From assembly GCA_035236585.1 (NCBI GenBank), contig CP141139.1, forward strand, positions 19,980,990 to 20,044,989: a stretch of 64,000 nt of DNA, in the 5' to 3' direction. The DNA is from Warburgia ugandensis (lineage: Eukaryota; Streptophyta; Magnoliopsida; Canellales; Canellaceae). Below, piece by piece: positions 50,204-62,044 of this stretch; within the stretch, counting starts at the first letter, position 1, and every line of letters starts with the position of its first letter. The notes under the pieces were generated by a model. It was not told the DNA's origin, did not search any database, and worked only from the letters and a program-made list of their open reading frames with translations. Both the position numbers and the translations under genes were made by a program.

Positions 50204-50545
50204 ATGATTCTTGCAGCCCACGGAGAAATGGATAACTGGGAGATCAACAAGGAAAGAAGGAAGAAGAGGAACCTGAGGTACTCTACAATGACACTCAGCT
50301 TTTCGGCATCCTTGCCAAGTGATGTTCGAGGAAGTTTTGCGGACAGCATCTGTGCAGTGAAGTACTCAGACGACCCATCACAGGACTTCAAGGAATCAAT
50401 ACTTGAAATGATCAGAGATGTGGGTGTTCGAGATTGGGACGAAATGGAGGAGTTGGTTTACTGTTATGTGGTTCTCAATCCATCAGAAATCCATGGATTC
50501 ATTGAAGCTGCCTTCATGAGCTTGTGTTCTGATCACTCGGACTGA
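50204..50545 (+). CDS. Short OVATE-family (OFP) transcription repressor, possibly 5'-broken
   Basis: The 113-residue product has a basic N-terminal stretch (NKERRKKRN, residues 15-23), then an OVATE domain at about 51-108: AVKYSDDPSQDFKESILEMI, then EMEELVYCYVVLNPSEIHGF. OVATE proteins are plant-specific repressors, nuclear or cytoplasmic, that partner with TALE homeodomain and TRM proteins and shape organs. Most are longer. In the same frame upstream, codons from ATG 50078 and ATG 50114 (MLQCLFKSRS, typical of an OFP N-terminus) run into TGA at 50144-50146, 60 bp before this start. Either the gene has lost its N-terminus through that stop, or the short form is the real product. A TATA-like tatttaag at 50127-50134 would suit a start at 50204. 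Confidence 0.75.
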   Translation: MILAAHGEMDNWEINKERRKKRNLRYSTMTLSFSASLPSDVRGSFADSICAVKYSDDPSQDFKESILEMIRDVGVRDWDEMEELVYCYVVLNPSEIHGFIEAAFMSLCSDHSD

Positions 50546-51452
50546 CCTTTCTCGTTCTTTCTTCCTCCCTTTTTTATTTTTCCGTTTTTGCTTTTTTCTT
50601 TGTAAATGGAAATCCAGTAGATGCTGGGTTTGCAAGTTTCTTGTTTGAATCAAACATGACCCTGCCATCATTGAATTTTTCAGATTAGAATCTGGCTCTT
50701 GGATGATTATCATGCATCATTCCTTTTAAAAGTACTCCCTTGTGTTTATTTGAAGAGGGAATAGGTAGAAAAGATATCATGACATGGTTTTTCCTACTTG
50801 TCCCAATCGTTTGAAAATGATAACTTTGCATATATGGTCGGAGCAAGGGTGAAACTAGAGCCAGAAGCATTGTGTTCCCTAGTTTAAACGGAATGTATGG
50901 GCCAATACAGAATGACAGGTGATCCATATGCTACAAAAGCCAGACTGGCGTACTGGCTTCAATGTTCACAGATTATTGCAGAAACTGACCCGAGCATACG
51001 AAGTAGGGTCCCTTGGAACTCAATCTTTCTTAAGAATCGACAGTAAGAAACATTTTGGTCTTCTACTTGTCCTGCAGACAACAATCACCAGCACTTGATG
51101 GATGTAAATTCCAGTCCTGTGCTGGATTTTCTAGTGGGAACTGTCGTATTCGCTGTAGGCAGCACAAAGATCATAAAGCTACAGTAACCTGGAGAGAGCT
51201 AGACTGTAGAAACCAGTTATGCATTTGGACCTAGTAGATTGGTTCCATGATCAAGTTTCTTAACATTTGCCATTTTGGCAGACAGATTGAGTCGTTGCAA
51301 CTGAATGCCAACAAATTGAAATGAATAGTAATAATCCAATTCAAGTAAAGCATCCAAATGGTTGTTCACAACGTAATTACTGAACTCAGATACATGCCCT
51401 CGAAAGACCTGTAGCCAGAATAGAACACTAAACAAATCTAATTAGGACATTC
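50546..51452. other. 3' flank of the OVATE gene and intergenic DNA
   Basis: A T-rich stretch at 50550-50600 is probably 3' UTR. No further gene is supported. Confidence 0.4.
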
Positions 51453-51468
51453 ATATTTTGTGTAGGTG

Positions 51469-51504
51469 TGGTCGACCTCTAATTGGGATAAAGTCTTGAT
51501 GATG
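51469..51504 (+). mobile_element. 36-bp RTE LINE 3'-tail insertion with perfect 16-bp target duplication
   Basis: The insert tggtcgacctctaattggga...gtcttgatgatg is the extreme 3' end of the RTE family (compare 3638-3690 on the minus strand). Identical 16-bp repeats atattttgtgtaggtg lie on both sides (51453-51468 and 51505-51520). Confidence 0.85.
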
Positions 51505-51882
51505 ATATTTTGTGTAGGTGCATACTGAAGATGGAACTTCCTTTTTATTTTCCTTTTTTCTAATGCCAACCCGAAATATCCACGCCAACAACCCCTCCTA
51601 CCCACCACTTTAAACTTTTAGATTATCTTAAACGGTAATTACATAAATGTTTTCTCACCAAACCAGGCAACGAACCCGTAGAGTCCAAGTTACACAACCG
51701 TCACTCCTTAATATATACTCTACTACAACTGCAAACCTTTATTGTTGCCTGTAGTTAAAATGACCAAGAAGCCCCTCCCTTCAATAGGCTGACCATAATA
51801 GCATGTTATTTCTTACAATGTTCTGTACATAATAAGAATACCACCATACAAATTTGTGAAAATATAAAAAATCTAGAAGTAG

Positions 51883-52067
51883 AAGGGGAGCCTTAGCGCA
51901 ACGGTAAAAATTGTCATCATGCGACCTTAAGGTCACAGATTCAAAGCATAAAAACAGCCTCTAATAAAAATACAAGGTAAGGCTAGGTAATATAGGCCCT
52001 TGTGGTCTGTCCCTTCCTCGGACCCCGCATAAGTAGGAACTTTGTGCAACTAGACTGCCCCTTTATC
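51883..52067 (+). mobile_element. Au-type SINE, full length with target-site duplication
   Basis: Flanked by aaaaatctagaagtag (51867-51882) and aaaaatctagaaatag (52068-52083), 16 bp with one mismatch. The head gagccttagcgcaacggtaa carries the tRNA-like box A, and box B is the tgcgaccttaaggtcacag region. The 3' core ends gactgcccctttatc. Confidence 0.93.
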
Positions 52068-52399
52068 AAAAATCTAGAAATAGCTATGATTATACAAATT
52101 AATAAATCTCGGAGCTTTTCTCTATCAAAAAAAAAAAAAATCTGAAAAAGAGGTATCTGCTGCTACGACTCGAATTGTGATGTGTCCATGTGTGATTTCT
52201 TTGGGATATAGTGGTATCATATGCTCTTGCACTATTACTGAAATAAGGAACAAAATATGGTGAGAGAATTAGACTCCTAATGACATTTCTGGGTAAAGTA
52301 CAGGTGGGGCTTCCTTTGGCTATAGCAACACTTCAACTAACTAATAGATATCTTCCCCGTATCAAGACTACATTCTCACCAAGGTGAGGAAGAGAAGGG

Positions 52400-53377
52400 A
52401 TGTGCATAATGAGAAACAGTTTGTTGCTACATCCAGAAAACCCAGCATTTCAACACGAGTGGGCGATAGAAAATATCACCACAACATTCTTCAAATGTAC
52501 CAGATGGCAGGTGGAAGAAACCACAGATCCCGTCCATTGCCCTTACCATTACTACTGCGATAGTATTTACCTCGGGAATTACCCGCAGTTCATGGACTAT
52601 GCAGTATTGCTACTTACAGCAGCTTCCTACCTAGTGACTCTGGCGTTTATGGTCTTGGAAATCAACGCGAATGTAGCTATTTGTTTCAGTCAGGCAAGGA
52701 GGAGGTACTGGCTACCTTCAGGTTCGATAGCTCTCCCTTTTATCCTGTTAGCCCTTGCCAACGGCCACCGTGTCAACACTATATTTCCTGTATCATGCAT
52801 TGGGCCTGCTCTCCTCCAACTTCTTTATGTATCTGCTCTGGCCTTTCAGAATTCTGAGGACAAAAACATTAACTACATGTTACTTGAAGTGTCAAAAATT
52901 TCTGGAATTCTGCACGCAAGCCTCTACCTGGATTCTATCATCTTGCCTCACTACACGGGGCTGGACGCTCTATTATCATCAACATTTTCTGGAGAGTGTG
53001 CATCTTGCATATGCCGGAGAGAGGTTTTGGAAGTTGGAGGCAAGCTGATCACATACAGGGGATGGTCAAAGACAACATTTTTAGTGGTTGGTGCTTTATG
53101 TTTAAAGATAATCTCTAGGCATTTTGGAGAAGATAAAAGATGGGTAATGATCATGTTCATGATGGAGGTTCTGGGTTGGGTTTCGGTTGCAGCCGACTCT
53201 GTTTATCTCCTGATGAACACTCCATGTGCTAAATTTATGGAGAGTGCCGCTTTTGGTGGAGTTATATTTTTAATTTCCCTCCGTATAGTGAAGGTTGTGT
53301 GTGGTCTGTTCCCTTGTCCAACAGCATTTCGTGCAATCAGAAATGCGACAGATTTAAGAATCACAATATGGGAATAG
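52400..53377 (+). CDS. Multi-pass membrane protein of unknown function (plant-specific type)
   Basis: A single open frame of 325 residues. The N-terminal 60 residues carry an NIT glycosylation site (N25) and paired cysteines C33, C47 and C53 in FKCTRW...CPYHYYCDS, consistent with a lumenal or extracellular loop. Likely membrane spans are at about 66-88, 108-121, 127-149, 166-184, 224-238, 248-272 and 284-304. A Cys cluster (CASCICRR, 200-207) lies in a loop between spans four and five. I cannot name the family; its even hydrophobic layout and long intact frame argue for a real gene. An in-frame TGA about 15 bp before the ATG supports this start, with a second Met at codon 4, unless an upstream exon exists. 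The gene is convergent with RPF1: the two stop codons are about 200 bp apart. Confidence 0.8.
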   Translation: MCIMRNSLLLHPENPAFQHEWAIENITTTFFKCTRWQVEETTDPVHCPYHYYCDSIYLGNYPQFMDYAVLLLTAASYLVTLAFMVLEINANVAICFSQARRRYWLPSGSIALPFILLALANGHRVNTIFPVSCIGPALLQLLYVSALAFQNSEDKNINYMLLEVSKISGILHASLYLDSIILPHYTGLDALLSSTFSGECASCICRREVLEVGGKLITYRGWSKTTFLVVGALCLKIISRHFGEDKRWVMIMFMMEVLGWVSVAADSVYLLMNTPCAKFMESAAFGGVIFLISLRIVKVVCGLFPCPTAFRAIRNATDLRITIWE

Positions 53378-53578
53378 CTTCATTCGTGAAAGCAATTAAT
53401 GTAGATATATTCCTGTAAATTGAAATTTATTGAATATGGATGTGTAGCCAAAACAAGATTCTTGCCATTCAAATCAGATTGAGCTACAAAAGAAGATGGT
53501 TTCTGTTGGGGTGAGTCTCTGACCTTCCACTAGACAGAATTTTCAATCTCTCAACCAAGTAAGCAAACTGCAACCAAC

Positions 53579-56500
53579 TCATAAGAAAAATCTCCTGCGG
53601 CTGGTGTCCATGTCCGGCTAATATTCACAAGAAGGCAAATAAATCAATAAATCAGACACGAACAGCTGCATGTCCACCACATGATATGATTAAAAAGTTA
53701 CACAATTGAGGCTTACCTTGTGAAGCCACTCAAATTCCCCTCCTTTTGTATCAAATGTTCCATGTTGCAGACTGATCAACTTGAGCGTGAAGCGAGGACC
53801 ACACTCCTAGATTGTTAAGAGAAAAATAGACATAATATGTATAATATTTGTTTATTTGCACCAGAAGAAATTTTCAGAATATAATGCCAGAACCTAGACA
53901 ATGGGAGTGCAACATGCACAAGTCACACAACAAGGTTTATCCTCTCAACATGCTTCTCAAGCAAGAGAACCAATGACATTCTTTGACATTTTCACCACAC
54001 GTTTGAGCAAGGGGTGGAGATTTACAAGTTGAAGTTCTCTTGCACCAGGTTAGTCAAGCAAGGGAGCAGCCATATCCTTGGCATTTTACATGTCATGCTT
54101 GGAATCTGTGCTGCTCTGCATTGAGATCAGGAGTGGTGTAGGTGAAGGAAGAATTTTACACAAGTTAACATTCTCCAAACTCGATTAGCCAAGGGCACAG
54201 TCTAAAAATGTATTAAGAACCAAAAGAGACTACAAAAAGGGGAGCGCAATGGTAGAGTTGTCGTCGTGTGACGTTGAGGTTACGGGTTTTGAACATGGAA
54301 ACAGCATCTTGCAAAAATGCAAAGAAGGTTGCAGGATAGACCCTTGTGGTCCGCCCCTTCCCCGGACCCTACATACACAGGAGCTTCGTGCACCGGGCTG
54401 CACTTTACCCCAAAGAGACTACAAGTGGGTTATCCTCATCAAACCAGAATGTTCATGTCACACAACTCAAAGAAAATAGTGCCAAAACCTTGACAAAGGG
54501 ACAGCAGAATGTTCATGCAATGCAACAAGGTTTATCCTCTCAACATACTTCTCAAGCAAGAGCACATTTGACATCGTCACCACTGTTTGAGGGAGGGGTG
54601 TTGATTTACAATAGAAGTTCTCCATCGCCATGCTAATCAAACAAGAAGGCGGGTGGAGGGAATAGCTTTACAGAAGTCAACAATCCCCAGAATCAATTAG
54701 CCAAGGTATGGTTTGAAAATGTATCAGCACCCAAACGAGACCACATGTGTGGAAAACCAGGTGGTTGACTCAGGAACCATCACAACCCAAAATTGGCTTG
54801 ATCAACTAAGTGATGAGTGAAAAAAATGAGGGCAACTTAACCTGGCTTGTTTTGAAGAATCGAATCAAGTGACCCCAAAGTCAAACAATCAGTTTCCAAA
54901 GGCATTCCCGACTGATTTTCATCTCCACAATGGCTTAATTTCTTCATAACCAAGATTTCTTGGAAGAATATCTTTTGACAAAAGAGAAGCTGACGATAAC
55001 TATCACAGTAGAATCAATCAATCATTCTTCTTATCTTATAGAACCTTTTCATCTAATATGCAAATTAGAAATCTTTGGGAATTGATGGGAGTCTTAACAC
55101 TTCCCTGTAAAAAATACAGCCTCTTGACTACTCAATCACCTGGCCTACTCAACATCTTGACTAAAGATGAAGGTTTAGGTTTCTGAGCCATTGCTCCAAC
55201 CAAAGAAATGCAAAGGGACTGCTGACAACTAAGCATAGTAAATATTTTATTAAAATTGCAGTACAAATAAAATGAGAAACATTAACTTGATTATTTTCAA
55301 AATTTGGAGCCATAATTTCATACCAGAACCTGGTTAAATTGGTACCTGAAGGCGTGCCACCACATTCTTCTGAGGGATGTTCTCATCCTTGACACCCTTG
55401 GAACTATTAGCGCCCTTTGTTTTTGTAGATTTTGAATTACTTTTCTTACTTTCTTTCTCTTCAAAAATATACCTAATTGTACAAAAGAAACAATGTCTTA
55501 GAAACTTGAAACTATCATGAAGTTTTCCTGGTACAAAAATGAATGAATTTAATACATGATTCACAAATATATAGACAAATCACATAAGAACCAACCCTAA
55601 TCGGGCTAAGGTCTTAATGATGATGATGATAAAAATCACATAGGAATTCTGAAGAAAATGCCTACATGACTAGTTCCAGATTTTGGTGTGTATCAAAACA
55701 TGGTCATGCTATGTTGATGGTACACATATGAGCTTCCAAATTAGCAGTGGATATAGTGAGTGCTATAACATATCAGAAATTGCAGACTGTCAGTTGCCCA
55801 ACCAGTGTGGAAACAAATTAATTAATAAACTCTAAGAAGTAAATGATATGTAATCTTTTACATCCAAATGTATTTGCGCCAATCATCGTAATGGCAGAAA
55901 CTACACAAAAAGCAACTCCATAAAGTAACAAGGGCACACCTATGGTGGCGAAAGAATATAAAATCTCGCTGGTTGTGGAAGGTTACAACTCGCCGGCCAC
56001 GAAAGTTTGGATCTTGTGGGAAAAGTGATTGTATTAACCTAATGATCAGAGACCCAAAAAGGAAAATTATTAGTTAAAACTAACTTCATACGATCTGCAA
56101 TTAATGTTCTTTAATAAATTCAAGCCACATGAAGTTCGACCCCAAAGATATTCAAAGCAGAAATTAACAGCATCCCAAATTACATATAACTGGAACATTG
56201 TAGGCACCTCCCAATACGATGACCCAAGCGTGTGGTGAAATTGTTCAGTACCAGCTCAGGATGGTGACTTGTAGGATTGCCATGATTCTGCAGGCCATAC
56301 AAATAGGATAAAAGAAGACAATGTCAGAGCTTGTTTCATCAAATAATATTCATGCTAATAAAAGCAATGATACTGCCTGCAATCTAGCAACAGTAGAAAT
56401 TTGAATGGACACTGAAACAATACTGGCCAAGTGTGGAATTTGATTTGCAATTATCTCCCGTATTTGATGCATGATAATCTAATTTACTGTTTGGTGGTTC

Positions 56501-59500
56501 AATGACATTATTGCAACCAGCATCAAGGTCTATGATCCTTGGCAAGGAAATTAACATTAATCAGTTCAATAGAAATACATAAAACAACAGTGCTGGCCAG
56601 AACTTACAAGCACCTTACATAATGTATTTGATCTCAGCAGATTCTCTGTAACATATGTAAGAAAGTACTGGCAAATAGATCAACCTAGATTCAGTTCAGT
56701 TTAGCAATCTCAAATAAACCTTCCTTTAGGTTTCCATATATGGTTTTAAGTAGTCAAGTTTTTAAAGCCTCAAAAAGATAAAATTCAGAAGCAGATAAAA
56801 TGTGTAAACATATTAGAAGGTTGACAAAAATCACAAACCCACAGAAAAATCACAATTGCCAGCTTGGAGTTGGGTAACATCATCAAGATTGTAGACCTCT
56901 ATGCAGGAGGAAAGAGAATTTTAATGTGAAAAACAGAAAAAGGAGATACAAATACATGTGATTGTCCATGGACCTCAAAATAAGTGTGATCAACTGAAAC
57001 AGTATTAGATGCTGACCAGTTCCAAAAGTGCTACATATCACATGTCCTTATCAGATGAGAAACATTTGACAAGCAAAATGTTGTTTGAAAATTTGGTTGC
57101 TTGCTTCAGAAGTGGAGAGAGGATTATACTAATCTAACAATTATGTACCTTAATATCCTTGCGGAGAACAAGTCTTGAGAGCTTAAAATGTGCTGTAGGT
57201 CCATTTGGTAAGCCGATAACTAGGAGTGCATCTACAGAAAACAGTGTAAGATAAGTGCCTACAAGAACTAATGGTGGCTCAAAGTACCTACTCACAATGT
57301 ACACATCATTTAACTAACTCTCAGTTTATCAAAAAGTTAAAAAATCAAAATGATGCAAAGCATGCTAGAGACAGGAGGAAACATAGGGTGCAATGCTCAG
57401 CATTTTGGACATAAACCCTCCACAATACCTACTTAAGTAATGCAAAGCAAATTACCAAATTTGAACACCTAAATAACAAGCCTAAGACACCATTGCATCC
57501 TAAAGTTGTTATGAGCACGCAGAAGTAACACTAACCTGGTTCCCTGCGGTTAGTGTGGACAACTATAAGAGAAGTGAAGCTTTTGGCTTTTGCATATTCT
57601 ACAATCTGCAGAAAAATGAACAGATCATCACGATATAAATAGCTTTCAAATAAATCACAGATCAAGCAATCTTCAGAAAATGCAAGACCTTTTTCAAGTC
57701 ATAGGTACCCCTCCTATAATAATGGGCATTTGGGATCACTGATAACAGCTCCGCAATAAATGCAGGTCCTCTCTGTAAGCAAGGAAAAAAGTTGAAAACA
57801 GCAATAGCATAAGCAGGTCAACAAACTTACAACTTTAAAACAAATGATCAACAAGTTTCCCACACAAACTAATCTCATGACAAGAATGATGGCCCAGAAC
57901 TCTCAAATAAAATAGCAACATGACAAAAAAGTAAAATAGATTCAGCACAATGAGCAAGAATTTATAAAGGAAGTGATGCAAACATACAGTAGAATTGAAA
58001 CGGCATGTAGTGATCAATATCTTTGGGACATGCTCCTTTCTGAGAATAGAACTGAATTCATCTGCATCATTTCCTGCAAACAACTGTACAGAACATGGAA
58101 CTAACAAATAAGAAACCTTCTTCTAGGAAGGCAAAGACCAGTCTTCATAATCTCCGGAGAATCTTTAATGAGGTACATACATACAACATCCTGGAAATAT
58201 AACATGAGGCAAGAACAGCAACATTTTTGAGAGACCAACATCTCAAGAGCATCTTTAATGAGGTATAATACATACAACATCCTGGAAATATAACATAACG
58301 CAAGAACAGCAACATTTCTGCGAGACCAACGGTACCTTCCAGTTGATCTCACATCTATGAACAGTGACATTGATTTCTCACTTGTCACTACTCCTAGCCA
58401 AACCCCATCACAGCTCTATTTTTTCCTCACATCTATAACACAAAAGATTCATTAAGGCAAAATTTTGAAGTGAAAAAATAACAGATATACGAGCTCCACA
58501 CCAGATCACTCCAGTCAAAGTAGCCTCCACTACTTCAGGCCTATGTCAAGACAAGATTGTCTTCAGAGCATCAACACGAAAGTTGCCTGCAATGAATGTG
58601 AAAAGATAAGCTGATTGCCAAACTTCCACCTCATGGGCCTGTTAAATCCACAATTTGGGGGTGAAAATCCTGGTCATAGAGCATCCCAAGATTCACATGT
58701 GATACTTTACCTTCCAGGTATAGTATCACTTTCGCTTCACAGCCAAGCCTGCTAAAGAACAATGAGATTCCCCCAGGAGTCCCTGATACAGATCTCTGTT
58801 GGCGAAGGTTCTCATTGTTGATATAAAAAATTTGATTTTCTCTAATCAAGCACATACAAGTAACAGCACCAAATGCTTGTTCTATCTGAACTTGGAAATT
58901 TTTTTGTTATTTTAAGTGCTAAGCAGATATTTGCCCCTTATGTCTTATCATCTAGAACAACAACCACATAGTAGAATTAAAAGGATTAAAATCTTGGGGA
59001 TACTTTGCGTACCCTAATTTGGTTTGTAGGGAAGACAACTTCATGGGGAGACACAATTTATGGAACCTTTCGGGGAAGAATACCCATATTTAGACAGGTG
59101 GAAACAATCAAAGGAGGAGATTAACAAGCATATGGAGACAGATCTGCTGATAAAAACAATTTCATCAGGAACATAATTTATGGAACTTTTCAGGATGGAT
59201 ACTATATCTAATGGGTTGAAAGAATCTAAGGGTGAGATAAGCAAGCTCATGGAGACAGATTGATAGATGATTCTGAGAAGGTATCCCTTAGACTGATGCA
59301 TCCCAAGTTAGGGTGTTGTATTGAGCAAGACATCTAGAGCCATGGGAAAAAGATGACAATTGCAATACAGCAGCCCAAGGAAGAGCACTAATGATGATGT
59401 TGCACATCCTTACCTTGGCTGGCATTGCTATGGACAAAGCAGGACGGCATTTGCAGGAAGGACGGAGTGCAACGCTAGACTGAGAAGGTGGCTCTGCTCA

Positions 59501-62008
59501 GCATGGGACAGGAAAGCAAGGACGGCGGAGAAAGGACTAGAACAACTTAGAGATTGTGATCTCATCCTCATCGTAATCTTCTATTTTTTTGGTTCTTCTA
59601 GATCTTTCATCTTCACATTCTCAGCCCCAGATCCCACAGATGTTTTGCCTCCCTTCTGTTCTCCCTTGTTTGCTTTTCCTTTATTTCCTCCTTTTCTACT
59701 CCCTTCCCAATATCTGCAGATATCATTTCAAGGTGTTTGTGCTTTCCTGTATGATAGCTAGATGCACCGACATGATCTTCCCTTTTTGACTTCCTTCCTC
59801 AACCAGAAACATCACCTTCAGGATGTTTGTGGATAGTCTGTTGATATCTGCCTTATAGACATGATTGATTATATAGAATCTAGGTTTGTCCTAGTTCCTG
59901 GATTTGCAGGGATGACGTATCAGACACATCATATCAGTGTAGACACTCCAAAAGAAAAGCATGTATCATAGTTTATCTATGATATGACAATGTTTTTGGA
60001 CAAAACATGTGTTCGATGATGTATACACCTTTTTGTTCTCTATATTCTTGAACCAGAAGCCAGTGATTTGTCAGGTGATATCATAAAGAATATTAGGTAA
60101 TCAAGACCTGCCATATGACCTCAGCCAATGTGAATTGGTCGTTTGCTCTAAGAATAACCACAACTCCCAAATGTTATGGACAGAAAATACATCCAGTGCA
60201 TATACTTTGAAACTCAAATAGTTCAAGGCATCAGTACACCTGGATGAATGTAGTAATATTAACTGGGTTAGCTAACTCTCTTAGACTCGTCAAATTTGAC
60301 AGTTAATAGGGAAGGCAATTCATTGGTGAAAGAAAGAGGTACGCACTCATCAGCTTGTCTTTTCAGATCATGTCCCCAATTAGTTCAAATCTGCTTGTGG
60401 TAGTTGTACATGTATTTTTCATTTTCTCTCAAGGCAATCTCACTTTTCTTTGTACTTATTATTTGCACTGAGAATATCTTGCTTCCATTTGAAAAGGAGA
60501 AGAAGAAAATTAGAACACTGGATTATCAATTGAGAGGATTTATTGGATTTCACATGCACATGCCATGTTAAGACTCCACCAAGAGCTGAGACCATAATTC
60601 CCAAATCTCAGCAATGACTTTTTGATCTTCCAGCTTGCATCTCATTGCTATTGACATTTACACTTTTCCTTTTTGTATTCCACAAAGTATATGCTATACA
60701 AAGATGTAGAAAACTACCGTAAGAGTCAGAGACTGCCCAAATACAAAGACAAAAAACATAGTCCCTTCTTGGCAAAGCAGACAGTCAGCAACATAATTAG
60801 CAGACATGCCAATAAATAGAACAAAAATGTGTTGGGTAAAGGTAGCAGTCTTTGCAGAGAACCATTATTTTGGAAAATGTGGAGAGGTGTGATGTAGTGG
60901 AAAGGGAGTTGTTCTTGGAAATGCTATCTCTCACCACTAAAAATCCATCGACTAGAGGTTGACAAGTTATTTCACAATCTTGTAGGTTACCCTCTTTTTC
61001 CTTCTTCCTCCCCACAAGACGTGCCTCCTAATACTCTCAGCTACCTCCACTAGAATATGAATATTGACATGAAATAGATAGGCACATTAGGTGCTACCTA
61101 GATTGGCGCACTCCTTCTCCACATGGTCTGTAGTTCTTCCACTGCAGGAAAGATATTTATTCTGCCCAGTCTTGTAGATTTTCATTTGTGCATTCTTACG
61201 GTATTGTTTTCCAATGAACTTATTCAGTAGCTTGTAAAGAACACCAAAGAGCAAAAGTGCAGTATAAGGTCAAGCTCCACGCTGGATGGCATTCGCTTCT
61301 GAAAGATACATGAATTCCCACAATGATTAACAATCTGAAGTCCCATTCAATCAATAAGCTACTCATTTTCTAGAAGCAGGATTATAGTCTATTCTAATTT
61401 CAATAATCAGGGTGAATCCAAATTGTTCTACTTATGTACTATTGTTCTCAAACTTTAAATAAAAACAAGGACCTTAAAATCAATTCATCAGAACTAATTA
61501 AAATACTAAATAAGGGATCAATTAGATGTCAGTTTCACCAAACATACAGCTTATTCCTAGTTTAAGTTACACTCTACGCAAAATTAGCGAATAAATAGGG
61601 ATTAGATCAGATAAGGTTCTGCAAACACACCTCTTCGTCGTCGGGCCTACATACGGTCTCATCCAATTCTCTTGTGTTCTCTATTGTCCGAGGAACCTGC
61701 TTTGGAGGAGGCTATAACAAAGGAGAAAAAGAAGATCAAAATTTAGCTTCACATTTAGCAGAAGACGGTACAAGAATCCTGCCTTGAGGGAAAGATGATA
61801 AAACCTCTTCTCCGAGTTCCAAAGCCTTCTTCTCTGCAGTATCTCTCGCCTTGGCCTTCCTTTTCTTCTCGACCTTCTTCTCGTGTTTCAGTTTGGCGTG
61901 AACTGCCGATCTCTTCAACTTGTTCTTGATCAGAGAAGGAAGGCTTTTTCTTTTCTTCGACGTTTCTGCAGGCGATGCGTCCTCCGCATTCTTCTTCTTG
62001 GCGCCCAT
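53579..62008 (-). CDS. RPF1: Ribosome production factor 1 (Brix-domain 60S biogenesis protein)
   Basis: Eleven exons: 62008-61805, 61711-61631, 58083-57988, 57772-57689, 57605-57536, 57231-57149, 56287-56208, 56038-55940, 55472-55346, 53806-53717 and 53617-53579. All have GT-AG borders and matching phases, giving 350 residues. Residues 1-68 are Lys-rich ([20 protein letters not shown]), a nuclear/nucleolar-type basic coiled region. [20 protein letters not shown] leads into the Brix domain at about 116-338: [86 protein letters not shown] and [10 protein letters not shown]. The C-terminus is [12 protein letters not shown]. The family acts in nucleolar pre-rRNA processing and large-subunit assembly. 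The MGAKKK start was preferred; an in-frame ATG six codons upstream (62026) is possible. Intron 2 (3.5 kb) holds repeats. Confidence 0.95.
54236..54411 (+). mobile_element. Au-type SINE in RPF1 intron 9 (antisense to the gene)
   Basis: Flanked by aaagagactacaa (54223-54235 and 54412-54424), a 13-bp duplication. The best-preserved copy in the window: ggggagcgcaatggtagagt, tgacgttgaggttacgggtt, cttgtggtccgccccttccc and cgtgcaccgggctgcacttt. Confidence 0.93.
55591..55632 (+). mobile_element. 42-bp RTE LINE 3'-tail insertion in RPF1 intron 8
   Basis: The insert ccaaccctaatcgggctaag...aatgatgatgatgat matches the RTE 3' end. It is flanked by aaatcacataagaa (55577-55590) and aaatcacataggaa (55633-55646), 14 bp with one mismatch. 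Confidence 0.82.
58161..58335. repeat. 90-bp tandem duplication in RPF1 intron 2
   Basis: Units start at 58161 and 58251 with atctttaatgaggta. Both contain acatacaacatcctggaaat, taacat then caagaacagcaacatttnt, and gagaccaac. They differ at several bases and small gaps. Confidence 0.9.
59055..59290. repeat. About 120-bp tandem duplication in RPF1 intron 2
   Basis: Units start at 59055 and 59175 with aatttatggaac.tttc.gg. Both run through ggga(t/a)...tgga/gttgaaa.aatc, gagat(t/a)a.caagc and atggagacagat. Identity is moderate. Confidence 0.75.
60540..61250 (-). mobile_element. Possible decayed retroelement fragment in RPF1 intron 2
   Basis: Read on the minus strand, a segment near 61200-61090 gives a peptide with a CCHC-like spacing ([13 protein letters not shown]) of the kind seen in retroelement nucleic-acid-binding domains. 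Frames are short and broken. Weak evidence. Confidence 0.25.
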
Positions 62009-62044
62009 TCTCTCCGTCAGATGCAAGAGACCGAGTGACGGGGG

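Noticed and set aside
56780-56885. Possible intronic C/D-box snoRNA in RPF1 (tgatgat and ctga spaced about 90 nt on the minus strand)
   Set aside because: The C box does not fit RTGATGA and no terminal stem is seen.
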